Shown piece after piece: positions 1-11,904 of a DNA stretch of 43,070 nt. The stretch lies in assembly GCA_001179505.1 (NCBI GenBank), contig CDMY01000483.1:25029-68098 (forward strand). Direction: 5' to 3'. A model generated the notes under the pieces. It worked only from the letters and a program-made list of their open reading frames with translations, was not told the origin of the DNA and made no database searches. The stretch's first letter is position 1; each line of letters starts with the position of its first letter. The translations under genes were made by a program, and so were the position numbers. Origin of the DNA: Vitrella brassicaformis (Eukaryota; Sar; Vitrellaceae).

Positions 1-1577
1 GAGCGAGCATTGAAGGGCAGGCCATCGACCCTCAGCCCCTCTGAACGAGAGCCCCTCACCGTCTCGACAGCAGGCAGCCCCTCGCCGCGAAAGGGTGTTC
101 GACTGAGTCTGGGAAGGAGTGGCAGCGACATCGAAGCAGGCACGAGTGAGGTCGTGTCCCCCAGCAGTCAGCACGGCGGCGCCTTCCCTTTCGTGGATTC
201 CAGCGGCCACAGCGACCTTGATGCCATGCGCAGGGCTATCACCAGTGTGCTGTCTCGGCAGGCCAGCGGGGCTTCGCACGGCGGCCTCTCGCAGTCCTTC
301 ACGTCGTCTCAAGAAGAGTCAGCCGCAAGCCGCCGAGAGTCGGCAGCCTCTGCCTCTGGTGCTGCCAATGAAGAGATTGTCACGGCAGCCAAGATCGGCG
401 CGCAGCTGCTGAATGAGAATGAGCAGCTTCGCCAACAGGTGTGTCGTCTTTCCATTCACGCATCTAGGCAGAGAATGAGCGTCAGCAAGCAGCAGCAGTC
501 CATCGAAGAACTGCAGGAGGAGGTGGATCGGCTCCAGAAGCAGCTGCGAAATGCGAACGAGGTACGGACACCTTCCAACAAGCCACACACGAGTGAGACA
601 CGAGTCTGCTGGCTGTTTTGGTCCGTCCCCTTAGGTTGGTCGGTGTCAGAACTTGAGGGAGCTGAGCAACCCGATCGAGGAGGAGGTGGACATCGAGCAG
701 AGACGGCGAGTGCAGATCAGCGACCTGCAGACGCAGGCTGGCGAGGAGGGGATTCGAAGAGAGTGGATTAGCCGTGACGCAGCCCCGCCCACAGGTACCA
801 GAGGAGGTGGGAGCAAAGAGTGGCAACTCAGCAGAGAGGGAGTGCAGAATCGTATCAGCTCTCTTTGCTTCTTTGTGCGCGCATTCAGAGAGGTTCCAGC
901 CCCCCGACATCCCACCCGGCCACGCACCACCCACCACCACAGCCCCGCCCCATCGCAGCCCTCAGCACCAGCACTTCATCCCCATGCCGCCGCTCGCCCT
1001 CGCCTATGTCCCGCCTGTGGTCGCCCAGCCGGCTGGCGAGGAGTCGAATGAGGGAGACGGAGTACCATCATCGTCCTCGTCTCCCTCAACCGCCCCCCTC
1101 CCCTTGCCGGCCGGCTGGACCGAGTACTTCACCAACGACGGCCGCCCATACTACCACAAGGCCGCAACAGGTGTGACCACGTGGTTCCGGCCCAGCTTTG
1201 CCACAGAGGCGGCTGAATTCCTGCGCCACCACTGCCGTCCGGAGGCTTGGACCGAGTACTTCACCAACGACGGCCGTCGCTACTACCACAACGCCGCAAC
1301 CGGTGTCACAACCTGGGATCGGCCGACTTGCTTCCCCCCGCCGCCCCTCCCACACATAGCCCCCCGCCCACACGCCCCTCGTGTCGCTGCTCACGGTGAT
1401 GGTGCCGAGGTGGTCATTGGGTACCACGTGCGGACAGACACCAAGGTGTCCGACGGGCGCGGCGGATGGCGGGTGGTGGCCACCACGCCACACATACCGC
1501 CCGTTCGAGTGCTGCTGTGGCGGACTCGGAGGGAGGGGAGGGAGCGGTGGCCGAGAGGAAGAGGGAGAGAGGGATAA
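1..1577 (+). CDS. Chimeric coiled-coil / double WW-domain protein, 5' end outside window
   Basis: Exons that close in frame: up to 561, 650-794 and 889-1577 (stop 1575-1577); introns 562-649 and 795-888 are GT-AG. The first exon is a serine-rich stretch then coiled coil (motif IEELQEEVDRLQKQL). It is a near copy of the minus-strand gene at 7721-11904, including the intron at 562-649, but lacks about 230 bp present there. The second exon fuses the start of that gene's exon 2 to a piece resembling its exon 4 (EVDIEQRRRVQI). The last exon has two WW domains, with first Trp at 1116 and near 1252, each with the usual W-x21-W spacing, the YY pair and a Pro two residues after the last Trp. WW domains bind proline-rich ligands; a Pro-rich stretch precedes them. 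The chimera is seen in DNA; that it is one transcript is inferred from the in-phase splice 794/889. A separate WW gene starting near 774 is the alternative. Confidence 0.6.
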
Positions 1578-1806
1578 GGCAGGCTGCAGCCTACATGATA
1601 AAGAGGGCGGGCGTGTGGGTGGAGATCTCGTGTGTTGTGTCTGTCCGTCATGCCGTGCGGTGGATGTCTGTCTGTCTGTCTGTCTGTCGCCTGCTGCCTT
1701 TCTGCAGCTCCTGCTGCTGCTGAAGCCGATACCTTGGTTGGTCGCCTTAGTGTGACTGTTTCCCAGTCGGTGTGTGTGTGTTTGCGTTGACGTCCGTTGC
1801 CGTTGT

Positions 1807-1838
1807 CACACACATACACACACACACACACACACACA
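1807..1838. repeat. CA dinucleotide microsatellite
   Basis: About 32 bases of almost pure CA repeat in the intergenic stretch. Confidence 0.9.
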
Positions 1839-2973
1839 TGCCTGGCTGCATGTCATCTGGGGACGGACGAGAGAGAACTTGGAGGGGAGGAATGGCCGAG
1901 CCGGGGTGGGTGGGTGGGTGGGTGGTTGGATGGATTGTCTGGGTGACCGACTGAGTGACGGCCGGCCGGCTGTACCTGCCTGTGGTGGGTGGGGGTGACG
2001 TGTTACGAGAGAGAGGCCTGTATGTCTCTGCTGCCTCCCTGCCTGCCTGTTTTGATGCCTGCCTGGCTGCCTATGGTGTCTTGTGCTCAACAGACGGATG
2101 GATGGATAGATGGGACAAGGAAGAGAGTCGGCCTTCCTGCCTGCCAGCTTTGCCCACCATCCCTCGTGGTGATGGGATGTGATGCCAACCGACCGACTGC
2201 CCGACTGCCCGTCTGTCTGCCTGCCTGTCTGTCTGCCTGGGGGTGTCACTGTCACACACGTCTGGCTGATTGTGCTGTTGTGCTGTGCTGTGTTCCAACA
2301 CGCCTTTTGCCCACACACCCATCGCACGCACACACGCACACACGCACACACACGAGCACCTTTTTATGTTCTCGGAGGGAGGGAGGGGAGGGAGGGATCA
2401 AGTGCTTCTTCCTTTCCCCACCACCAGTCAATCAAGCAACCACCTCTGCTGGCGGTGTTTTTGTCAGGGCAGGCAGGCACATAGCTCACTAACACGAATG
2501 CGTGTGCACTCACTGGTGAAGAGGCAAACGTGGCAGTCAGGTCTTTTGCGTCGGCGGGGTGGAATGAATGGAGGGGGAATGGGTGGATATGGTGGACTGA
2601 GAGAGAGCATCTGTGTCGCCATTCTTTATGTAGGAGGACACACACACACACACACACACTGGGTGGCTGGTGGGAGACGATGGGTGGGCGGTGGATTGAC
2701 ATGTGACGTGCCCCCAGAACTTTCTTTGCCAGCCTCACCTACTTGCTACTGCTGCTGCTATGCTCTGTCTGTCTCTGTGTCGGTCGCTGAGAGGGAAGAA
2801 GAGAGAAATGCGCACAGCGGGGCACCCGCGCGATTTTCTAACCGTGTCTGCCTGTCTGTCTGTCAGTGCTTGTCCATGTCCGTCCACTCGTCCCTACTTC
2901 TCGCTCGCTATCACTCCGCTCGTCAGCCACGGGGCCGGTCATGACGGTTTGCTTTGTTTCTGAGGGCCGCCTT

Positions 2974-3004
<31 letters not shown>
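2974..3004. repeat. GGCT tetranucleotide microsatellite
   Basis: Uninterrupted GGCT units upstream of the protease pseudogene. Confidence 0.9.
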
Positions 3005-3005
<1 letters not shown>

Positions 3006-3183
3006 CCCACCATCACATTGGATCTGTCTGCCGCTGGCCCTTTTTTGCGGGTGTCTCTCCTCTGTGGTGGGCCTGGGGCCTTTCCTCTCTGTCTCTGTGG
3101 ATTTGTGGGTGTGGATATGGCGACGTGGGCCAAGTACACACCTCAGGTGAGCAACGGACGGACGACGGATGGACGAATGCACT

Positions 3184-3184
3184 A

Positions 3185-3221
<37 letters not shown>

Positions 3222-3225
3222 TGTG
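3184..3225. repeat. TC tract followed by TG tract
   Basis: Compound dinucleotide repeat immediately before the acceptor of the exon at 3235. Confidence 0.9.
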
Positions 3226-4212
3226 GCGCGTCAGATTGCTCACATGTGATATTTGGCACGCCATTTGGCTTCGTCGATTACCGCAACAAGGCTGGCGACC
3301 CCATGGATGACGCCGGGCACGGAACACATGGTTTGTAGCACTGCAGACACAGACAAAACAGACACACACAGACACACACAGACACACACAGACTCACAGA
3401 CAGACAGACCTACCGATTGGCCGATATACCAATCGACTGACACCACACCTGTCTGTCTGTCTGCCTGTGTGCATTTGTTTAGTTGCTGGTGTCATTGCCG
3501 CCAAGGGCAACAACGGAGCCGAAGTCAGCGGCGTTGCGTGGAAGGGCCAAATCATGGCACTCAAATTCCTCGCGGCTGATGGCAGTGGTAGGATACTGAC
3601 CCACTGATACTCTTTGTGAGTGAGGCTGCATGTCTCTGTGTGCCCCATCTGTGTGTGTCTCTCTGTGTGTGTTTGTTGTGCGTCTGCATTGTGATCAGAT
3701 CTAATGTCGGATGCCATCGAGGCCCTCGAGTATGCGGTGGACCACGGGGCGCACGTGACCAGCAACTCCTGGGGGGGAGCCCGATTCAGCTCCGCACTCT
3801 ACAACGCCATTGTCGCCAACATGAAGGTCAACCAGCTGTTCATCTGTGCCGCAGGCAGGCAACAGGACGACGTCATGCCCGACTTCCCGGCGACCTTCGG
3901 CATTCCCAACATGGTGACGATCACGGCGCATGACGAAGTCGGCAATAAGACCATCCACCTCGCAGCGCCCGGTGCTAACATCATCTCGACAGTGCCACCC
4001 AGCCTGTTCAATGAATCGTAGGCGACGTGCATGACGGAAACAAAGAGAACCCCTCTGTCTACGGGCGTCTGTCTGTCTGTCTGTCTGGGCTTGTAGGCTG
4101 TACACGGCCAACGGCACATCGATGGCCGTGCCGCACGTGACGGGTGCTGTGGCGCTCATGCTGGCGGTCAACCCGGACCTGACGAGCGGCACGTCCCTCT
4201 CTGAAAACGACA

Positions 4213-4337
4213 CGTTCCTGACCGTCACCGAGAAGAGACTCAACGTCAGCAAGGCCCTCCCCAGGTAGCCCTTCCTGACCGAGAAGAGACTCAACGTCAG
4301 CAAGGCCCTCCCCAGGTAGCCCTTCCTGACCGAGAAG
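4213..4337 (+). repeat. 51-base tandem duplication across an exon end and its donor site
   Basis: The segment from TTCCTGACC through AGGTAGC is repeated with a 51-base period, the second copy beginning near 4270 and a third partial copy near 4321. The first copy spans the end of protease exon 4097-4264 and the donor at 4265. The second carries an equal donor at 4316, but reaching it means passing an in-frame TAG. A related unit recurs at 14021-14125. Confidence 0.85.
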
Positions 4338-5002
4338 AGCCGGTCGTCTGTCTGTGGGTGCCCCCATAGCCAACGGTGGCACTCGTGTCCTGATCGTGCA
4401 AGTGCAGGACGTGACGGGAGACCACGCCAACGACTTTGAAGTGCTGCCGCCCAAGGGCATGATAGTCTCCGTCTCGCCCAACCAGGAATCCCACCTTGTC
4501 AAGGTCAGCCAGCCCACACTCACCAACAAGCCGTCCTACATGGCTCGCTGAACGTCTGCCTGTCTGTCTGTCTGTCTGTCTCTCTCTCCTTCTTTCCCTC
4601 TCTGGTCTCCTCAGGTCCGTTGCATCCCGTCCAAGAGCGGCACCCGCACCGCCACGCTGCACCTGGCCACCAACGAAGGCTCTCCCGCCGGCAGGGACAA
4701 GACACTCACACTCCAAGCATCCGGGATCGCATCCTATTCAACACAGCCAACACCTACAAAGTCAAGGTCAGTCAGCGACGCGAGAATTGGCAGCAGCGAT
4801 CATCCAACTTCTTGGTTGTTTCTCTTCTGGCGTGGCGTGCGTTTTAATGCGGGCGTGTCGATCCGTCGATTGGTCATCAGAGAGCTAATGAGGATGCGGT
4901 CAAGGGACTCATATACTGCGTGCAGCTGGGGATGGACACCCAGATGACCACCGCCCCCGACTACGTCATGACCACCGGTAGGTAGAAGCTGCTGAGAAGA
5001 AG

Positions 5003-5029
5003 TAGTGAGTGAGTGAGTGAGTGAGTGAG
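5003..5029. repeat. GAGT tetranucleotide microsatellite in a protease intron
   Basis: Six or so GAGT units just after the donor at 4978. Confidence 0.85.
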
Positions 5030-6479
5030 CGAGGGAAATCATCCAGGAAGGGTATTTGTTGTCTTGTCCATTCAGGTGACTTCTTCTTGTTCGGGAACAA
5101 GACGGCTGAGAACAAGCTCACATTTGAATCTGGCGAGAGGAAGACGGAGGTGGCTCTGCCCTTCCCTGTCCCGTACTTCGGTGGCATCTACTCGACCATG
5201 AAGGTTTCACTCGACGGCTCAATCCTACTCGACTACGACGTGGTCAGTAGACGCGCGCTCATCTATCCACTTGGCGTCCATCCTCTGTGTGTGTGGCCGC
5301 GTTGACTGGTTTTTTTGGTCAGGTGATCAACGGGTACGCATCGTCCGAGTTGTCGACGACGGATGGCGTGTACGTGGAGGTCGATGAGTACACCGGCGCG
5401 GAACCATCAACTTCCAGGTGGTGCTCGAGGAGAACGTCCATGGCATCACGCACGCCGACGCTTTCAACCCGCAGAGCGACAAGCACATCAAGGTCGGACT
5501 CAAGAGCGCCACCACACAAGGCCGTTTCGGCCACTTCGGCGTACCCCACCCACGGGCACCGCTATCCAATACATGCCCATCTCAGCACACCACTGGATGA
5601 CCATGGCCGGCACGCCCCACGGAATCATCCCGCCCAAGGGGCAGACCGAACTCAGAATCAACCCACGGAAACCGACGGACTCCAGGGTACGTACCTCGCC
5701 AACACACACATATACACACATACACGGCCAACATCCATCCATCAAGCAGCTCCTTCTCTGTGTCGCTTTCTGTCTGTCTGTCTGTTTGTTTGTTTGTTTG
5801 TGTGTCTGTGTGTGCTGCATTGATTATTCGGACAGTGTGCCACACGGACCCCGACGCGTGCGATCTGTCGCGCACTTTGTGGCAGGGCGGCCAACGCGTC
5901 CTGTACCTCAACACCAACGACACCTTCATGAGACTTCCACTCGAGTTTAAAGTGAGGGAGCGGAGATCACCGCCGAGGGCGAAAACCCCCTGCTGCACTT
6001 CGACAGGTACGCGAACCGCCACACAGATATGTGCTGTCCATGTCCCTTCCCGATGCATCAATCGCATCCTTTCTGATGTGTGTGTGTTGGCTGGTTGGTG
6101 TGGCTACTCACATGCATGCAGGTACTCGGAGAAGGAGTTGTTGGTGTCGGGTGACTTCCCAGAATGCCGCCACATGCGCCCGCCAGTGTCCGGAGGAGAC
6201 CATCTGCAAGTCCTTCGACTTTGAACAGCTTTCCTCGTGCAAGATGACCCGATCGACCAAGGACGACGACCCCACCAAGTTCGTCACGCCCACAGGCCGG
6301 TACGAACCAAGACACACACACACACACACACAGATGTCCTCAAGAGACACGCATCAATTAAGATAATACTGTCTTTCTGTGTCTTTCTTGGTTCTCCCTC
6401 CAAACGCACAGCTGGGGACCAGTACGAGGTCAAGGCCGCTGCGCGTCGGCTGCAAACGAAGGGCAGCAAGGGCGCCTAG

Positions 6480-7720
6480 AGCCTCCTTCCTTTGTCTGTC
6501 TCGTGTGTATTACGGTTGGCTTTGCCTAGTGTGCTAGGGGGGAGGGCCTGTCTGTCTGTCTGATCGGTTTTGGTCGTGTGTGTGCTTTTGGGCGGTGTTC
6601 CTTTCACACCGACTGGCAGTGCACGAGTGTGGGGTTTGGGAGTGTGTGATAGGGTGAGTGGGTTGGGCTACTTGGGGGTAGTGTAATACGGTCAACTTCG
6701 CAGTCCCTCCCCCCGCCAGGTTCACATGTGTGTGTGTATGGCACAACAGCAGACAGAAGTGGAAAAGGAACCACGGGACAGGACAATATATCAGATATAC
6801 AAATGCATCGATCTACATAAAGCATACGGCCGTTGGCTGGTCCTGGCCCGGCTCAGACGGCTGATGAGTGTGTGTGAGTACTCTTCTCGCAATGGGATGG
6901 GGCTGGGCAATGGCATAGGGGTGGGTGTGAGTGATATTAGTGATATTTTGCACTGGAAGTTAATGATTGCAATCATTGCATGGGCGTGTGAATGCGCATA
7001 GTGCAGACAGGCAGAGTGCGAAGATCAATCCAAGATCAATGTACCGGCACAACTCGTACAAACGAGACAGTGGATGCATGAGCTCTGACTGTCACCTCTT
7101 TGGGCGGTCTGTGTAGGGGAGTGTCATCCATCCACACACATGTACACGCGATGCATCTCTCTCTCTCTCTCTCTCTTCGTTGCCTATCACCAATGTATTG
7201 ATCACCCCATGCATCGGTCAGCCATACACAGATGGGGCGATGGGTGGAGGCATGGAGACGTACATGCGTGGGACAATCACGCACGCGCTTGGTATCATAC
7301 ATACATTATAGGTAGGCTGGCTGGCTCGCTCTCGGCGAAATCCCTACCTACACGCCATCACGAGACGACATGCACGTGTACATCTCTCTCTCCGTCCATC
7401 CACACACTCATCAGCAATCGCCCCACACCATGTTCCTGCACCCAATCAAACACCCATGATCAGTCCAGCAATGTCTCCCTCCACACCTTTGTGTCTCTGT
7501 CTCTCTCACCATTCCACGACAGTGGACAGATGACACAAGTCACCTCCAGACGCTGATGCGCCAGTCGTGCACCCGGCTGCCTCTCCCCCTCCCAGCACCC
7601 GTCGTCACGCCGACCCCTGCCCCATCCACACGCCTCCGCGCGTTCGTGTTTGGAAGGGACGCACACGGACTGCCGACGGCACACGCGTCAATGCCGCAGC
7701 CCTTGTCTCTCTTCTGCGAC
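6480..7720. other. Intergenic, no gene seen
   Basis: Sits between the end of the protease pseudogene and the stop codon of the convergent coiled-coil gene. It contains short TG and TC tracts and the presumed 3' ends of both genes. I found no domain, no RNA gene and no long self-complementarity. Confidence 0.5.
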
Positions 7721-10700
7721 TCACCCATGGCCACAACAGGCTGTTTTGCCGACGCGAAATAAGTGGCGTGCGGCCGCTTCACGGTGGCCGGGCCGGCCGG
7801 GGGCCGATACGGTGGGCGGGTGGAACGTCGATGAAGGCCTCTTGCATGACGTTGCTGCTGCTGCTGCTGCCGTTGGTGTAGGCGGAGGCACAATGGCCGG
7901 CGGGGGGCTGCGAGAGCGGATGCCGGGCATGAGTGTGGCCGTGAGCCTGCTCTGCAGAGTTTCTTCTCGCTTCCTGGCCGCCTCCCTCTCCTCATGCAGC
8001 AGCCTCTGTGTCGCTGAGCGCACCAGTGGGCCATCTGGCAGCCGAGGCGCCTGCGGCACTAGCAGCTGCGCGGGAGGGGGCGGGGGCGCGATGACATGGC
8101 CAAATCCTGGACGCGGCAGCGCCAAGAACGAGCGTGTGTGGTGACGGCGATCTGGCAGAGGGCTGGGCAATGGCATCTTTGCCAAAGTGACGGTGGGTGG
8201 AGACGGGCTGCGGGCAGCGACCAGCCGAGGCGTGGCGAAGAGGGTGACTGGATGAGGGATAGGGGGAGGGGGATGGACTGTCGTGTGGTAGGCGAGAGGA
8301 AGGGGTGACATCCGCAGCCGCAACGAGGGAGGCGGCAGCGAATGTGTCTTCCTCTCCGGCTTATTTCTGTCTCGGCTGCTACCTCCACAGGCGGACGCGC
8401 AAGCCGCTCTCTTCTGGACCACGCCGTTCTTATCCTCGTCTCCTTCGGACGAGGCAGCCGACAAGACACCCTGTGACTGCATCTTGGGCGACAGCAGGTA
8501 GCTCAGCCTCCCCTGGGCCGGGTCGGGATCTCGAGTGAATGCGCAGCAGGGGCTGACTTCCTTTTGTCTCGCTGCCCGCTGTGTGTGGCGGATCATCAGA
8601 GGCGGCATGCGTGTCTCGGGGGGCGGGGGCGCGGAGTACGGCCGGGGTTGATGGATGGGCACGATGGTGGCGATCTTGGCGCGCGTGAAGGGTGGACGGC
8701 CCTCTCGGCATTTCGCGTCTCGCTCCTTGATCGTCTTGAGCAGAGAGGCCAGCGACCGTGCGTCGGGGGAGCTGATGTCGACGGATGGCGCCGACACGAC
8801 GCCTTGAGGCGAATGGGTAATGCGCTGTGTCTCCAGGCGGCGCTTGAGAGCTTCGTTGTAGGCCTCTAGATCGGTCAGCTGTTCCTGTAGCTGCCGATGC
8901 ACAGCGGTGAGGGCTGAAACCTGCAAAGGAAAGAAGTACACGTGTCTCTGTGTGGGTGGTGTACTGTCTCCTCACCTCTTTGACAAGGTCTTCGTTCACG
9001 GTCTGCAAATGCTGTCTCTCTTCGTCCGACATAGGCGGCTTCATGCCCTCGCCCTCCGCCATGCCCACTGCAGCAGGCAGATCCTTGAGGTATTCCTCCA
9101 GCTTGTCCTTCTCCGCTTGAAGACCTTCGAACTCGCGCCGCTGTGCCTCGAGCTGAGATTTGAGCTCCTGGTACTCCTGCAGCTTGGCCATTAGCGACTG
9201 ACACTCAGCCACAAGGGAAGTATTGATGCGCTCCAGCTCAGCAATTCTCTCGAGCGTCTCGGCGGACGCCACCTCCCTCACTGTCGGCTCCATGGCGTCG
9301 GTCTGCATGGCTTCCTCACGCAGTGTGCGGGTCCTGACGATCTCCTTTGGCCGGATCTTGAGAGTGGACAAAGAGTCCTGGAAGTCACTCAACTTGCTCA
9401 AGACGAGACGCCACATTGACTCGTTCCTATCAGTCTGACGTTCCTGTGGCACTCCAGGATCTCTGATCTGCACCCGCCTTCTCTGCTCGATGTCCGCCTC
9501 CTCCTCGACGCCAAGTTCCTCTCCACTGCCGAAACCGCCAGAGATGCCGGAAGACCTGATACGGCTGGGAGTGGCTGGCGGTGTTACGGATGTGCCCATT
9601 TCCTGTTGCTTGGGGTGGGCGGGCGCTGCTGCGGCTGCTGCTTGCGTGTCTGTGGGGGGTCCCTCTCCGTTTTCATCCTCGGATTCCTCCTCTGCTTGCA
9701 GCAGTTCGTCTTGTAGGGTGCGGGCCTTGTGCGGTCGAGGGGAGGGCTGGGCGGCGTCTGTTGTCTCCATCATTCCCTCCAGCTGGGCCAACTCGTTGGT
9801 GAGCTTCGCGGCCTTGGAATTGTAATCATCTGACAGACAGACAGACAGACAGACACACGGACAAAGACAAACGAAGGTTGTCTGGTGAATGATTCATGCT
9901 GTGATGCTTTGCTTACCAAGGACGGATTTGAGTGTGTTGAGCTCTTCTTGCAGCTGCAGGGCCTGCTGATTGGCCTCGGCCCACCGCTGCTCCGCTCGCT
10001 TGACGTCGTCGGTCATTTCGCGCTCCTTCGCCTCGAAGACAGCCTTGAGACGCTGCAGCTCCTCGGTGACCTCGTGTGCCTTCCGCTGCGCCTCCACCAC
10101 CTCGGGACGCTTGCGATCGAGGGCTCGCTCGTGCTCCTCCTTCAGATCAGCGATCTCCTGTACGTACACAAGCATGTGTACAACAGAGATGGATGTTGTG
10201 TGGACCGGAGAGGAGTTGGTGTGTCCCTCAATCTTCACGCGCCGACCTGTTGCAACTCGGTGTTCTTTCGCTTGGCGCTTTCCTCGCCCCGCTTGTGCTC
10301 GTTGACTTGCCGCTGTGAAGCGGCAAGCTCAGCCTCCTTCTCCTCATACCGCTCCTGCAACCTCTTGTACTCTTCTGTGTCCATCGTGTTGCTCAGCTTC
10401 CTCAAGTCCTGACACCGACCAACCAAAGGAAACGAACCAAAAAGAGCCAGCAGACTCGTGTCTCACTCGTGTGTGGCTTGTTGGAATGCGCGAGTACCTC
10501 GTTGGCGTTTCGCAGCTGTTTCTGCAGCCGATCGACCTCCTCCTGCAGTTCCTCGATGAACTGCTGCTCGCCGACGCTCATTCTCTGCCGAGAGCTGGTG
10601 GTCAGCGACCCTCTGCGAGAAGAAGGGCCTTTCTCTCTGGGCTCCTCCTCCTGACGTGCCTTGTCACTCTCGTCGTTCTCTGGCCCCTCCGATATCTCGT

Positions 10701-11904
10701 CGAGGCTTCCCATTGAGAGTAGTCCGCTGTCCATTGTCGCGAACGCACTCTTTCGTCGCTGCTGCGAGGACCGACCTGAGGCGTCAAGTCTCTGCCCGGG
10801 GCTGCGGTCCATCGCTGATACGTGATTGGAAAGACGGCGCACCTGTTGGCGAAGCTGCTCATTCTCATTCAGCAGCTGCGCGCCGATCTTGGCTGCCGTG
10901 ACGAGCTCTTCATTGGCAGCACCAGAGGCAGAGGCTGCCGACTCTCGGCGGCTTGCGGCTGACTCAGACGTGAATGACTGCGAGAGGCCGCCGTGCGAAG
11001 CCCCGCTACCCTGCCGAGACAGCACACTGGTGATAGCCCTGCGCATGGCATCAAGGTCGCTGTGGCCGCTGGAATCCACGAAAGGGAAGGCGCCGCCGTG
11101 CTGACTGCTGGGGGACACGACCTCACTCGTCCCTGCCCCGATGTCGCTGCCACTCCTTCCCAGACTCAGTCGAACACCCTTTCGCGGCGAGGGGCTGCCT
11201 GCTGTCGAGACGGTGAGGGGCTCTCGCTCAGAGGGGCTGAGGGTCGATGGCCTGCCCTTCAACGCTCGCTCAGGGAGGAGACCCTCGAGAGTGGGGGGCA
11301 CCACCTTGGGTGAGCCGACCGTGACGCGCTTGGGCCGAACGGAGTCAGAAGGAGCAGATCCGCTGCTGCCGACGGATGGCCTCCTTCCCCCCGCCTGAGA
11401 CGACAACGACAAGCTGCCTCTCTGTCCGCGGCTGTTTTGCCGCTGTTGCTGTTGCTGTTGAGGTGTCCTCGTCCTTCGTTGCGATGGTTCGCCGCCGAGC
11501 TCCAGTGTCAGCCCGCCCCTGCCATTTCCCCTTCTGTGGGTTGGGCCAAGATCCATGGTTGCCTGTCGTCCGAGGCTCAGCGTCAGTCTTCCTCTGCCGC
11601 TCCGCTCTGCCAGTCCTGCTAGGCTTAGGATAGGCGTTGGGGCGGACGCCTCGGGCGGGTGATCGGGCGACTCGAGGCTCAGCATGTGGTCAGTGCTCAT
11701 CCCGGGGAGAGCAGGGGATGCCGCAAACGAAGACGCTCGAAAGAGAGAGCCGGCGCCCCTGCCTCTCCCACGCCCTCGACTGCTGTTGAATTTGTTGTTG
11801 GCCGCAGGGGCCGACGCATCGCGCAAACTCATCATGCTGGCTGTTGTGGTGGTTGCAAAGTTCGCCCGCTGCCTGAAGTCTTGAAGTCGCGAAAAGGGGG
11901 TCAA
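7721..11904 (-). CDS. Large coiled-coil protein, about 1287 residues, unknown family
   Basis: Five exons in phase on the minus strand: 11904-10498, 10408-10247, 10157-9917, 9829-8976 and 8920-7721 (stop 7723-7721). All four introns are GT-AG. The first Met of the frame (11904) is taken as start; MMSLRD, about 24 codons in, is an alternative. The N-terminal third is low complexity, rich in Ser, Arg and Gly, with SLG/TLELGG repeats and a Gln run. From about residue 350 to 900 the heptad pattern is strong (IEELQEEVDRLQKQL, EIADLKEEHERAL, then a Glu-rich exon 4), predicting a long coiled coil. The C-terminus is Pro/Arg-rich. This suggests a cytoskeletal or scaffold role, which is inference only; I do not recognise the family. 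Part of exons 1, 2 and 4 is copied in inverse orientation at 1-794. Confidence 0.8.
9831..9853. repeat. CAGA tetranucleotide run at an intron acceptor
   Basis: Read on the minus strand this is a GTCT run forming the pyrimidine/TG tract before the acceptor of exon 9829-8976. Confidence 0.85.

Larger units (their letters stand above)
1578..3234. other. Gene-free stretch rich in simple repeats
   Basis: No convincing coding exon. It holds GTCT repeats near 1670-1688, a CA tract at 1807-1838, GGTG/GGCT runs, and TC/TG tracts leading to the first visible protease exon. Open frames here consist of repeat-encoded residues and run through microsatellites on both strands. An upstream exon of the protease could end at a donor after 3145, but I see no family motif in it. 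Confidence 0.6.
3235..6479 (+). pseudogene. Subtilisin-like (S8) secreted serine protease with PAN/Apple-like C-terminus, multiply frameshifted
   Basis: Recognisable exons: 3235-3330, 3483-3587, 3699-4017, 4097-4264, about 4370-4503, 4615-4766, 4881-4977, 5076-5242, 5323-5686, 5836-6006, 6122-6299, 6412-6479. The catalytic His is in DDAGHGTH (codon 3318-3320) and the catalytic Ser in GTSMA (codon 4119-4121). The Asp exon is not visible, so the 5' end is missing or unrecognised. At 3857, where subtilases carry the oxyanion-hole Asn in AAGN, the sequence reads AAGRQQ. After the peptidase come beta-rich modules and a cysteine segment (TCARQCPEETIC) like PAN/Apple domains. The frame changes near 4720, inside 5323-5686 (twice, near 5400 and 5540), near 5955 and near 6155, and the 4264/4370 junction does not close. 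Family S8 proteases cleave extracellular or secretory proteins; this copy should make no full product unless the sequence has errors. Confidence 0.75.

Noticed and set aside
1772-2944. Several long open frames on both strands rich in Cys, Val, His and Thr.
   Set aside because: They are translations of CA/TG and GTCT microsatellites, present in opposite frames at once.
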